The position numbers and the translations under genes were made by a program. From contig CAZPYY010000008.1 of the NCBI GenBank assembly GCA_964590995.1, forward strand, positions 1-29,338: a stretch of DNA of 29,338 nucleotides, read 5' to 3'. The notes under the pieces are model-generated. The model had not been told where the DNA came from. It made no database searches and saw only the letters and a list, made by a program, of their open reading frames with translations. Shown in pieces: positions 21,815 through 29,338 of this stretch. This DNA comes from Susulua sp964590995 (GTDB lineage Bacteria > Omnitrophota > Gorgyraeia > Duberdicusellales > 4484-171). Within the stretch, counting starts at the first letter, position 1, and the number at the start of each line of letters is the position of its first letter.

Positions 21815-22531
21815 TTAGCCGAATAAAACATCATCCATTGAGTAAAGCCCCGGCTTCTTGCCAACAATCCACCCGGCAGCTAAAAGAGCCCCTTGGGCAA
21901 AGATATCCCGGGTTTTAGCGCTATGGCTTAACTCGAGTTTGTCTACCCCGCTCTCAAAGACTACTTTGTGATCTCCAATGATCTCATTGTATCTATCAGT
22001 TTTGATATCTTCTATCTTTATATTAAATCCTTGTTCGTTAATAATTTCAGCTATTCTTTTGGCAGTACCAGAAGGGGTATCCTTCTTGTGAATATGATGT
22101 GCTTCTTGGATACCGACTCGATAGTTCTTTAAGGTACCAGCAGCCACCTTTAGCAACCTAAAGAGAAGATTTACTCCTACGCTCATATTAGGAGAAAAAA
22201 CAATCGGTATGCTTTTGGCAGCTTCTCTTATTTTACCCTCTGCAGCTTTATCTAGACCGGTAGTGCCGATAACCATGCACTTTTTAAACTTAACTGCATA
22301 GTTTAAATATTCTAAAGTAGCCGAAGGCGCGCTAAAATCAATCAGACAATCACAAGTATCTATATTGTGAGAATCAGCACTGATTTTAACCTCATCAATA
22401 GTCTTACCTACTTCAAGGTGATTCTTATCCTCTAGGCCAAAAACAACTTTTAAATCTTTAGAGCCAGAAGCTAGGGCAATAATTCTCTTACCCATCTTGC
22501 CGCTTGCCCCGCTTACACCAACTTTAACCAT
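21815..22531 (-). CDS. dapB: 4-hydroxy-tetrahydrodipicolinate reductase
   Basis: DapB reduces the DapA product with NAD(P)H to tetrahydrodipicolinate. The dinucleotide loop GASGKMG is at 8-14 (numbered from the ATG at 22529-22531). DFSAPSATLEYL, GTTGL and FSPNMSVGVNLL follow. The active-site segment EAHHIHKKDTPSGTA carries the His/Lys pair (family consensus EAHHRHKxDAPSGTA). About 238 aa, slightly short for the family (240-270). I prefer the ATG over the TTG one codon upstream, with GGGGG four nucleotides before the ATG. The gene starts 9 nt after the dapA stop and is followed by dapL, matching the order of reactions. Confidence 0.96.
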   Translation of the reverse strand: MVKVGVSGASGKMGKRIIALASGSKDLKVVFGLEDKNHLEVGKTIDEVKISADSHNIDTCDCLIDFSAPSATLEYLNYAVKFKKCMVIGTTGLDKAAEGKIREAAKSIPIVFSPNMSVGVNLLFRLLKVAAGTLKNYRVGIQEAHHIHKKDTPSGTAKRIAEIINEQGFNIKIEDIKTDRYNEIIGDHKVVFESGVDKLELSHSAKTRDIFAQGALLAAGWIVGKKPGLYSMDDVLFG

Positions 22532-22539
22532 CAAGCCCC

Positions 22540-23418
22540 CTAAATTAACTTGTACTTTTTAAGTATTATCTTTAACTTATCTAAATTAGCTGCACTCATC
22601 TCACAAAGCGGTAATCTCATATTAGGCGTAATCATCTTCATTAACCCTAAAGCAGTCTTTACTGGTATGGGGTTAGTTTCAATAAAAAGTGCCTTAATCA
22701 TATCATAAAGATAGAGCTGCAGACGCCTAGCCTCTGCTAAATTGCCTTCTGAGAAAGCCGCAACTAAATCATGAGTTTCCTTAGGCATAATATTAGCTAC
22801 TACTGAGACTGCTCCGACCCCACCAATAGTGAGTATTGGCAGATTAACCTCATCGCTCCCTGAGAATAATAGAAACCTATCATCAACTAGGGTCATGATC
22901 TTAGTAATTTGATCTAAGGAACCACTAGCCTCTTTTATGCCGACAATGTTCTTACAATCCTTATAGAGCCTGGCTACAGTCTCAGGCAAGATATTGCTCC
23001 CGGTCCGGGAAGGAACATTGTAGATAATAATCGGAATATCTACCGAATCAGCTATTTTTCTAAAGTGCTGATAGAGCCCTTCCTGAGTAGGTCTATTGTA
23101 ATAGGGAGTAATGACTAAAGAATAATCAGCGCCTACCTTCTTGGCATGGCTAGCTAAATCAAGAGCTTCCTGGGTAGAGTTAGAACCGCAGCCAGCCAGA
23201 ACCGGTACTCTCTTATCTACATGAGCAACTGCTAATTCAATTATCTTCCTATGTTCGGGATGACTTAAAGTTGCACTCTCTCCGGTAGTACCACAGACCA
23301 AGATGCCATCGGTTCCCTTCCCGATGTGCCAATCAATTAACTTCTTAAGCTCATCGTCTTTTATCTGGCCTTGGCTATCAAGCGGTGTAACCAGAGCTAC
23401 AATACTTCCCTTTAACAT
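22540..23418 (-). CDS. dapA: 4-hydroxy-tetrahydrodipicolinate synthase
   Basis: DapA condenses pyruvate with aspartate semialdehyde, the first step committed to lysine/DAP. The 292-aa TIM-barrel protein has GTTGES (43-48), PYYNRPTQEGLYQHF, catalytic Y133 in IIYNVPSRTG and Schiff-base K162 in GIKEASG. The C-terminal ETNPIPVKTAL is also present. The catalytic set is complete. The arginine at the substrate carboxylate site is present as R138 (PSRTG). It lies 11 nt after dapF and 8 nt before dapB in a tight operon. The ribosome binding site is a run of G just before the ATG (GGGGGGAGC). Confidence 0.97.
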   Translation of the reverse strand: MLKGSIVALVTPLDSQGQIKDDELKKLIDWHIGKGTDGILVCGTTGESATLSHPEHRKIIELAVAHVDKRVPVLAGCGSNSTQEALDLASHAKKVGADYSLVITPYYNRPTQEGLYQHFRKIADSVDIPIIIYNVPSRTGSNILPETVARLYKDCKNIVGIKEASGSLDQITKIMTLVDDRFLLFSGSDEVNLPILTIGGVGAVSVVANIMPKETHDLVAAFSEGNLAEARRLQLYLYDMIKALFIETNPIPVKTALGLMKMITPNMRLPLCEMSAANLDKLKIILKKYKLI

Positions 23419-23429
23419 GCTCCCCCCTT

Positions 23430-24302
23430 TTATATTTTCTTAATTTCTCCCATATAAACTAAATAGGCTTTCCCCTCTAGCCAAACATTACTTATATTTC
23501 TCTTGTTGTCTCCGCCGGAGGCGAGCGAAGCGGCGGAAAAAGTAGCTTTTAAAATATCTTGGCTCTTAGTCTTAACCAAAAGTGAAACTGCTTTCTTCTG
23601 CTTAGTCCCAGGGTTAAGTTTAAACCAGGAGATAATTGCTGCGGCTAATGCTCCGGTACCACAAGCTAAAGTCTCAGCTTCTACGCCTCTCTCGTAAGTT
23701 CTTACTGAAAGAGAATTCTTCCCCCTTATCTCTACAAAATTAACATTAGTTCCAGCCGGCTTAAATTGCTTATAAAACCTCACCTCTCTACCTATTTTGT
23801 CTACATCGATCTTCTCTAACCCCTGGACAAAGATAACTGCATGAGGCACACCAGTATTAATAAAATTTACCTTTATCTTACGCCCTAAAATCTTAAGGGG
23901 CAAATCCATCTTTAAACCAAAGGGAACAGAGGTTTTTACCTTTACTAAAGCACTCCTGCCTTTACCTTTAACCTTAGTTTCAATAACTCCAGCTTTAGTA
24001 TCGAAAGTTATATTTTTCTTCTTCTTAGCTAAAGAAGTCCAAAGTCCTACTGATCGGGCTCCATTACCGCACATCTCTGCTTCTGAACCATCAGCATTAA
24101 AAATCCTCATCTTAAAAAGTGCTTTCTTTGAAGGTTCAATCACCAATACTCCGTCAGCGCCAATGCCTAACTTTCGAGAGCAGTACTTCTTAGCAAACTT
24201 CTTATAAAAAGCACTGCTGGCCTTAAACTTAGCCTTAGAATTATCGAGAAGAATAAAATCATTGCCTGAGGCTTGTAATTTGTAGAACCTTATTCTCTCC
24301 AT
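23430..24302 (-). CDS. dapF: diaminopimelate epimerase
   Basis: DapF interconverts LL- and meso-diaminopimelate by a two-cysteine, PLP-independent mechanism. The 290-aa protein has KLQASGNDFILLDN (8-21), both catalytic cysteines (C78 in EMCGNGAR, C214 in ACGTGA), GADGVLVIEPS, and FINTGVPHAVIFV with PAGTNVNFVE. Near the C-terminus, residues 256-264 (SAASLASGG) are encoded by a 27-nt GC-rich palindrome. Removing them gives KATF-DNKRNISNVWLEG, an ordinary DapF end, so this looks like an in-frame insertion at a surface loop. The gene starts 9 nt past lysA and precedes dapA; product meso-DAP feeds peptidoglycan and LysA. Confidence 0.97.
   Translation of the reverse strand: MERIRFYKLQASGNDFILLDNSKAKFKASSAFYKKFAKKYCSRKLGIGADGVLVIEPSKKALFKMRIFNADGSEAEMCGNGARSVGLWTSLAKKKKNITFDTKAGVIETKVKGKGRSALVKVKTSVPFGLKMDLPLKILGRKIKVNFINTGVPHAVIFVQGLEKIDVDKIGREVRFYKQFKPAGTNVNFVEIRGKNSLSVRTYERGVEAETLACGTGALAAAIISWFKLNPGTKQKKAVSLLVKTKSQDILKATFSAASLASGGDNKRNISNVWLEGKAYLVYMGEIKKI
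23511..23537 (-). repeat. 27-nt in-frame palindromic insertion inside dapF
   Basis: Perfect 7-nt arms (TCCGCCG at 23511-23517, CGGCGGA at 23531-23537) around a 13-nt GC-rich loop, in otherwise AT-rich DNA. The length is exactly nine codons. It encodes SAASLASGG in a C-terminal loop that homologues lack by my recollection. The arms resemble those of the dxr segment, the pre-eno palindrome and the CTCCGCC hairpin of the dispersed leader elements. Confidence 0.75.
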
Positions 24303-24311
24303 CCTCTTACT

Positions 24312-25559
24312 TTAGATAATAATTTCGCCTCTGATTAAATCCTGATAGTTTTCTCTCTTTCTAATTAGGTAGGCTCGTCCATTCTTAACTAGTACTTCAG
24401 CTACTCTCGGACGAGAATTATAATTAGAACTCATGCTAAACCCATAGGCTCCGGCTCCTAAGACAGCAATATAATCCCCGGCTTCTACCTTTATCTTCCT
24501 TCCCTTACCTAGAAAATCACCGCTTTCACAAACCGGGCCAACTACATCAGCAACCTTTGCTAACTTTTTGCTTGCATCCTTAGTTAAGGAAACGATTTTA
24601 TGATAAGCCCGATAAAGAGAAGGCCGAGCCAAGTCATTCATGGCCGCATCAATAATGATAAAATTCTTCCGAGCACTCTCTTTTACATAAATAACCTTAG
24701 CTGCCAGGATTCCAGCATTACCAACAATGAATCTTCCTGGCTCTAAGACAATCTTCAGACCCGACTCTTTAAGTAAGGGTAAGACCTTCTTGGCAAATTC
24801 CTTAGCAGTCTGAGGCCTCTCCTTATCATAAACTATACCTAAACCTCCACCAATATTAAGATACTCTAGCTTTATCCCTTTACTCCTTAATTCTCTTATA
24901 ACCCTATTCGCCTTATTAAAGGTCTTTACAAAAGGTGCTCCCTTAGTAATTTGTGAACCAATATGCATATGAATTCCGACAATGCGCAAACATGGATACT
25001 TGTCTCTAGAAGCGAAAATACGCTTTATTGTCCCTTCATCCATGCCAAACTTAGCCTCCTTCCTGCCAGTAGTAATGTAGGCATGGGTACCTGGTTTAAC
25101 ATCAGGGTTAAAACGTAAAGCTACCTTGGTCTTCTTCTTTAGCTCACCGGAAATCTTATTAACCCGGACTAGCTCCGGTAAAGATTCTATATTAAACATT
25201 AATATCCCATAGTTTATGGCATCTCTTATCTCAACATCGGTCTTACCCACAGAAGCATAGACTATTTTCCTAACCGGACACTTTACCCTCTTAGCCCGAT
25301 AGAGCTCCCCTCCTGAGACAATATCTAGGCCTGAGCCCTTAGAGATAAGCAACTTCAATAAAGAAAGATTAGAATTAGCCTTAACTGAATAGCAAATCAA
25401 GGGCTTGATTGAAGAAAAAGCACTCTTTAACTTTAAAAAGTGGTCAAAAATAGTCTTAGCACTATAGATATACAAAGGGGTGCCAAACTTAGAAGCTAGA
25501 CCCCTAACTCCTAGATTCTCACAATACAAACTACCTCTCTTAAAACTAAAATGATGCAT
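24312..25559 (-). CDS. lysA: diaminopimelate decarboxylase
   Basis: LysA decarboxylates meso-DAP to lysine. It is a fold-type III PLP enzyme of 415 aa. The PLP lysine is K60 in CYSVKANSN, with SGGELYRA (82-89), HMHIGSQI (197-204), NIGGGLGI (235-242), EPGR (273-276) and the substrate-binding GPVCESGDFL (341-350) with C344 and E345 contributed across the dimer. All functional residues are present. It is placed 6 nt after argH and 9 nt before dapF, linking arginine and lysine genes in one operon. The reading frame starts at ATG 25557-25559 (MHHFSF), the usual start region of the family. Confidence 0.97.
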   Translation of the reverse strand: MHHFSFKRGSLYCENLGVRGLASKFGTPLYIYSAKTIFDHFLKLKSAFSSIKPLICYSVKANSNLSLLKLLISKGSGLDIVSGGELYRAKRVKCPVRKIVYASVGKTDVEIRDAINYGILMFNIESLPELVRVNKISGELKKKTKVALRFNPDVKPGTHAYITTGRKEAKFGMDEGTIKRIFASRDKYPCLRIVGIHMHIGSQITKGAPFVKTFNKANRVIRELRSKGIKLEYLNIGGGLGIVYDKERPQTAKEFAKKVLPLLKESGLKIVLEPGRFIVGNAGILAAKVIYVKESARKNFIIIDAAMNDLARPSLYRAYHKIVSLTKDASKKLAKVADVVGPVCESGDFLGKGRKIKVEAGDYIAVLGAGAYGFSMSSNYNSRPRVAEVLVKNGRAYLIRKRENYQDLIRGEIII

Positions 25560-25565
25560 TTTGGT

Positions 25566-26984
25566 TTACTTAAGCCTAGAGGATTTTGCAGAAGTGGTTT
25601 TCCTAGGCGAAGCCATCCCTTTAGGGGTAGACGCCGGCAAAGACTTCTTTGACGACACAGCATACTTAGGATTCATTATCTTCCTTATATCCTTATGGGT
25701 TAACTTCCGATGAAATTTCTTTAAAACTTTATCGGACATATCCTTTATCTTAATTTCTTCATCTTCAGAGTAACGAATAAGCTTCCCAACAATCTCATGA
25801 GCATGGCTAAAAGCAATGCCGCGGTAAACTAAAAATTCCACTAGCTCAGTAGCATAAAGCTCTTCATCTTCCAAGGCTTCATTCAACCGCTTCCTGTTAA
25901 GCTCTATCTTGTTTATGAGGTCAACGGTGGTCTTTAGCTCCTTTTTAATTGTCTCAACTGAAGAAAAAAGTGGTTCTTTATCCAACTGCATATCCCGATT
26001 ATAAGTCAAAGGCAACCCCTTCATGGTAGTAAGAACTGCAATTAGGTTTCCGTAGACTTTACCGGTATTACCACGAACTAACTCTAAAAAGTCAGGATTC
26101 TTCTTGTGCGGCATCAGAGATGAACCGGTACAGAACTCCTCTGGTAAATCAAAGAATCCGAACTCCTTAGTAGAGTAAAGAATAAAATCCTCAGCCATGC
26201 GGGAAAGATGCATCTGCATAACCGATAAGATGTTTAAGAACTCAATGACAAAATCCCGGCTAGCAACATTATCTAAAGGATTCCTTACCGCTAAGGACTT
26301 TGAACGTAAAGACGTAGACTTAATCTTTTCTAGGAATTTCCTTAAGGCTTCACTATAAGCAGCCCGGGGTATAGCGCTTCCGGCTAAAGCCCCGGAACCA
26401 ATATATATAGATGATTTCTTCAAGAAAGTATCTAACCGCTCGAAATCCCGCTCAAACATACAGAAGAAAGCCCCGGTGTAACTTAAGAAAGATACTACCT
26501 GAGCTCTCTGAGTATGGGTATAACCAGGAATATAACAATCACGATAGCGATTGCCAAAGTGATTTAGAGAAGATAAGATTACATTAAGAAGGCTAAGAAT
26601 ATATATGCCCTCCTTATAACAATACCACTTCTCATCAAAGACCACCTGATCATTCCTTGACCTTAAAGTATGAAGTTTTTCAGCTAACTTACCTACTTTT
26701 TTCTCTACCCTGTTTTGGATATCACTATGGATATCCTCAGCGCTCATATTAGGCTTAAACTTCTCTTCCCTTACCTCTTTGAAGATCTCATTTAAAGCTA
26801 TGGTTAGCATCTTGGCCTCAGCGTTAGTTAAAAGACCGGCTTCTTTAAGAGCAGTAACATGGATAATGGAGTGGTAGATATCATATTCAGCTAACCTATA
26901 GTCATATTGGATAGACTTTTGAAATTGGAAAAAGTCTTTATCAATTTCCTTCTTAAACCTTCCACCCCAAAGTTTCTTAACCAT
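25566..26984 (-). CDS. argH: argininosuccinate lyase
   Basis: ArgH splits argininosuccinate into arginine and fumarate. The protein is 472 aa. It starts KLWGGRFKKEIDKDFFQFQKS-type, has AEDIHSDIQNRV (82-93), LHTLRSRNDQV, GYTHTQRAQ (154-162), and the superfamily signature GSSLMPHKKNP (287-297) with the flexible catalytic-serine loop. Homologues end with a segment like S-x-x-x-S-x-GGTS-P. Here this reads SKKSLPASTPKGMASPRKTTSAKSSRLK-like (from residue 445), with a Lys/Ser/Thr-rich tail. That tail is encoded by a partly palindromic GC-richer patch at about 25596-25638, possibly another inserted repeat. The ribosome binding site AGGAGAAAATT is good. It follows argG after 88 nt of octamer-repeat DNA. 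Confidence 0.96.
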   Translation of the reverse strand: MVKKLWGGRFKKEIDKDFFQFQKSIQYDYRLAEYDIYHSIIHVTALKEAGLLTNAEAKMLTIALNEIFKEVREEKFKPNMSAEDIHSDIQNRVEKKVGKLAEKLHTLRSRNDQVVFDEKWYCYKEGIYILSLLNVILSSLNHFGNRYRDCYIPGYTHTQRAQVVSFLSYTGAFFCMFERDFERLDTFLKKSSIYIGSGALAGSAIPRAAYSEALRKFLEKIKSTSLRSKSLAVRNPLDNVASRDFVIEFLNILSVMQMHLSRMAEDFILYSTKEFGFFDLPEEFCTGSSLMPHKKNPDFLELVRGNTGKVYGNLIAVLTTMKGLPLTYNRDMQLDKEPLFSSVETIKKELKTTVDLINKIELNRKRLNEALEDEELYATELVEFLVYRGIAFSHAHEIVGKLIRYSEDEEIKIKDMSDKVLKKFHRKLTHKDIRKIMNPKYAVSSKKSLPASTPKGMASPRKTTSAKSSRLK

Positions 26985-27002
26985 AATTTTCTCCTAATAT
27001 TT

Positions 27003-27080
27003 GTTAATGCGTAAACGAGTTAATGAACTAATGAGTATCTGAAAAAACTCATTTCCTCTCTCACTCATTTGCTCATTCAC
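27003..27080. repeat. degenerate octamer tandem repeat with inverted halves (argG-argH spacer)
   Basis: On the plus strand five 8-nt units run from 27003 to 27042 (GTTAATGC, GTAAACGA, GTTAATGA, ACTAATGA, GTATCTGA). After an A5 spacer come four units of the complementary type from 27048 to 27079 (CTCATTTC, CTCTCTCA, CTCATTTG, CTCATTCA). The two halves can pair loosely as a long hairpin. The repeat overlaps the last codons and TGA stop of argG. Confidence 0.7.
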
Positions 27081-28248
27081 TATTTATAAAGGGCTGGCTC
27101 CAAATATTTATAAATCCTTGGGCCCACTCCCGATTAAATTTATCGCCCTTTCCATAAGTAGCTAGCTCTTTCCGATATAAGGAAAGCGGCGAACTCCTCT
27201 TAGAAACAATAATATTACCTTTACATAGTTTAAGAGTAATCTTACCGCTTACCGCATCTTGAGTCTCTTCTACAAAGCTATCTAAAGATTCTTTTAAAGT
27301 GCTAAACCAGAGACCTTGATAGACCAACCGGGAGTACTTTAAAGCTACTACCTCTTTAAGATATAAGGTCTCCCGGTCTAGAACTAGGCTCTCTAACTCC
27401 TTATGAGCACTATGTAAAATCCAAGCTGCTGGAGCCTCATAGACCTCTCGGGATTTTATACCTACTACCCTATCTTCTACTAAATCGGTTCGGCCAATAC
27501 AATGTTTACCGCCAATTTTATTTAACCTCTCAATTAAAGTAACTATATCTAAAGCCTTATTATTTAATTTTATTGGCTTTCCTTTTTTAAACTCAATAGT
27601 TACATATTGAGGCCTCGTTGGTGCCTTCTTTAGACTCTGGGTAAGAAGAAAAGCATCCTCTCCGGGTTCATTGTTTAAGTTCTCCAGGATTCCGGCCTCA
27701 ATGCTTACCCCCCAGATGTTCTGGTCAATACTATAGATCTTCTTCTTAGTAGCTGATATCGGGATTTTCTTCTTTCTCGCATAAACAACTTCACTTTCCC
27801 GTGAGGTTAACTCCCACTCCCGCAAAGGAGCAATAACTTTTAGTTTAGGATTTAAAGCCTTAACCCCTACTTCTATTCTTACCTGATCATTCCCTTTACT
27901 AGTACAACCATGAGCTACAAATGAAGCTTTCTCTTTTTTGGCTACTTCAACTAGATGTTTAGCGATTAGCGGTCGGCCCAAAGCAGTATTAAGAAGATAC
28001 TTACCCTGGTAAAGAGCACCGGCTTTTAAAGAAGGAAGAATATACTCCTCGGCAAACTCCTTCTTTAAGTCTTTGATGTAAAATTTTACACCTCCAGACT
28101 TTGCTACCTTCTTCTTTAATTGGGCTGGAGAAAACTCGCTACCTAAATTGGCTGAAAAGCAAACTACCTTAAACCCCTTCTCCTTGAGCCACTCTAGACA
28201 ACAAGAAGTATCCAATCCACCAGAATAAGCTAAAACTAATTTTTTCAT
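27073..28248 (-). CDS. argG: argininosuccinate synthase
   Basis: ArgG joins citrulline and aspartate with ATP to form argininosuccinate. The 391-aa protein has the N-type ATP pyrophosphatase P-loop AYSGGLDTS (7-15), VAHGCTSKGNDQVRIEVG (ATP and citrulline contacts), IAPLREWELTSRE, and SIDQNIWGVSIEAGILE. The synthase domain ending in the normal oligomerisation helix region (SLYRKELATYG) is complete. Its leader is dispersed element copy D, whose last bases (GTAGGTAAGAG) form the ribosome binding site. It follows argF and precedes argH, the order of the last three arginine steps. Confidence 0.97.
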   Translation of the reverse strand: MKKLVLAYSGGLDTSCCLEWLKEKGFKVVCFSANLGSEFSPAQLKKKVAKSGGVKFYIKDLKKEFAEEYILPSLKAGALYQGKYLLNTALGRPLIAKHLVEVAKKEKASFVAHGCTSKGNDQVRIEVGVKALNPKLKVIAPLREWELTSRESEVVYARKKKIPISATKKKIYSIDQNIWGVSIEAGILENLNNEPGEDAFLLTQSLKKAPTRPQYVTIEFKKGKPIKLNNKALDIVTLIERLNKIGGKHCIGRTDLVEDRVVGIKSREVYEAPAAWILHSAHKELESLVLDRETLYLKEVVALKYSRLVYQGLWFSTLKESLDSFVEETQDAVSGKITLKLCKGNIIVSKRSSPLSLYRKELATYGKGDKFNREWAQGFINIWSQPFINSE

Positions 28249-28394
28249 CTCTTACCTACAATAGCTCTTCTATGCTCTTATTACCTCTTACTTTTCCTTC
28301 AAAACTCTATTTTCCAGCTAATGCCTATGGATACAATATGTCTGTTTAGGATTCGCCTAAACAGGTTCTCCGTCGTTAGCGGAGATTGTATAGA
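28249..28394 (-). repeat. dispersed intergenic leader element, copy D (before argG)
   Basis: This element occupies the argF-argG spacer; its outer end (CTATACAATC in minus-strand sense) is directly at the argF TGA. The outer stem is shorter than in A and C (8 bp, TATACAAT with ATTGTATC). The hairpins have CTCCG/CGGAG arms and CTGTTTAGG/CCTAAACAG arms; in the latter a G-C pair of copy A has become T-A. The 77-nt leader (28249-28325) ends CTATTGTAGGTAAGAG before the argG ATG. Confidence 0.85.
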
Positions 28395-29309
28395 TCATTT
28401 CCTTAGAATATAGGTAAGAATCGCCTTTGCTGTATGCAGGCGATTCTCAGCTTGTTGAAAAACAACTGAATTCTTACCGTCAATAACTGAGGAAGTAATC
28501 TCCTCCCCCCGATGGGCTGGAAGGCAATGCATTACAATAGCATCGTCCTTTGCCATCTTTAAGATTTTATCATCGATTCGAAAGTTTTTAAAAGCTTTTT
28601 TTCGTTCCTCCCTCTCTTGCTCTTTGCCCATAGAGGTCCAAACATCAGTATATAAGACATCGGCATCCTTAGCTGCCTGAGAAGCAGAGTCAGTAAGGTT
28701 AATTTTAGTCCCGGAGACCCTATGGTAACTCTCAACCTCACTTAAAATGCTCTCATAAGGCCTGTAGCCTTTAGGGATAGCTAAATGTAAATTGCCCCCT
28801 AAGATAGAAAAAGCATAGATTAAGGAATTACAGACATTATTACCATCACCAATATAAGCTACTTTTAGCTTCTTTAAATCCCCTTTTAGTTCTCGAATCG
28901 TCAGCATATCAGCTAAAGCCTGCGAAGGATGCAAGAGGTCACTCAGAGCATTTACTACTGGAATCGAAGAAATTTCAGAAAACTTTAAAATGTTACCATG
29001 AGAAAAAGTTCGCACCACTACTACATTCAAATATGCCGAAAGCGTCCGAGCAACATCAGCAACCTCCTCCCGCTGGCCTAGTTTTACCTCTTGGGGAGAA
29101 TAATAAATTGCCTTAGCTCCTAACTGTTGAGCTCCAATATAAAAAGAGGTTTTAGTCCGCAGAGATGATTTTTCAAAAAGTAAGCCTACAGATTTTCCCT
29201 CAAGAATACTCTTGGAGTTTCTAGGATTCTTCTTCATCTGGGCAGCTAAATCCAGCATTTCATTCATCTCTTGAGAAGAAAAATATTTTAGGGAAACAAA
29301 ATGACTCAT
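28395..29309 (-). CDS. argF: ornithine carbamoyltransferase
   Basis: ArgF carbamoylates ornithine to citrulline. The 304-aa protein has the carbamoyl-phosphate loop FEKSSLRTKTSF (45-56; usual S-x-R-T-R, here Lys replaces the second Arg). It also has HPSQALAD (127-134), GDGNNVCNSLI (154-164) and the ornithine loop HCLPAHRGEEI (261-271), whose Cys/Leu/Pro pattern separates OTC from aspartate carbamoyltransferase. Length and motif order are typical. It is the first gene visible in the argF-argG-argH-lysA operon; any promoter lies outside or in the last 29 nt of the window, where only the ribosome binding site AGAGGAT can be seen. Confidence 0.97.
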   Translation of the reverse strand: MSHFVSLKYFSSQEMNEMLDLAAQMKKNPRNSKSILEGKSVGLLFEKSSLRTKTSFYIGAQQLGAKAIYYSPQEVKLGQREEVADVARTLSAYLNVVVVRTFSHGNILKFSEISSIPVVNALSDLLHPSQALADMLTIRELKGDLKKLKVAYIGDGNNVCNSLIYAFSILGGNLHLAIPKGYRPYESILSEVESYHRVSGTKINLTDSASQAAKDADVLYTDVWTSMGKEQEREERKKAFKNFRIDDKILKMAKDDAIVMHCLPAHRGEEITSSVIDGKNSVVFQQAENRLHTAKAILTYILRK

Positions 29310-29338
29310 TTTAAAATCCTCTATTTAATTTTAACTTT

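Noticed and set aside
27003..27080. CRISPR array
   Set aside because: Units are 8 nt, contiguous and degenerate, with no spacers and no cas genes nearby.

Overview
The window looks like a chromosome segment of a low-GC, Gram-negative-type bacterium. Nearly every gene is on the minus strand and packed into long operons. Outer-envelope traits (an OmpA-domain lipoprotein, a small lipoprotein, an OpgB-like phosphoglycerol transferase, a RseP protease) point to a double membrane. Lysine is made by the DapL aminotransferase route, and isoprenoids by the DXP route. Together with short IF2 and ProRS versions, this gene set resembles Candidatus Omnitrophota (former OP3). That assignment is inference from gene content; no rRNA is present.

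Reading in transcription order (high to low coordinates): 29.3-18.5 kb is an amino-acid operon, argF-argG-argH-lysA-dapF-dapA-dapB-dapL, followed by a secreted YbhB/PEBP protein, enolase, an FtsB/DivIC-like protein and initiator tRNA-Met with its own promoter and terminator. From 18.2 to 12.5 kb lies an accessory envelope region. It holds one plus-strand gene (OpgB-like transferase fused to a GDPD-like domain, carrying an apparent one-base frameshift) and several small minus-strand genes: a CxxC membrane protein, a 39-aa lipoprotein, a Cys-containing exported protein, a 27-aa Cys/Lys protein, a HAMP-only membrane protein, an OmpA-type lipoprotein and a coiled-coil membrane protein. From 12.4 kb to the start is a housekeeping operon: uppS-cdsA-dxr-rseP-ispG-proS-rimP-nusA-infB-trpS-scpA-ruvB (isoprenoid/undecaprenyl and phospholipid synthesis, translation and transcription factors, chromosome segregation and recombination).

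The most unusual signal is non-coding. Four intergenic spacers (before scpA, trpS, the 39-aa lipoprotein gene and argG) are copies of one element that runs essentially from the upstream stop codon to the downstream ATG. Each has a folded core, with an outer stem and inner hairpins that show compensatory base changes, followed by a conserved 77-78-nt leader that contains the ribosome binding site and ends at the start codon. Separate short GC-rich palindromes with TCCGCC/GGCGGA-type arms occur before eno and, in frame, inside dapF and dxr (possibly also the argH tail), resembling the coding palindromic elements known from Rickettsia.

There are no CRISPR arrays, transposases or phage genes in the window. 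All coordinates and motifs were read by eye; folding, homology searches and expression data were not available.
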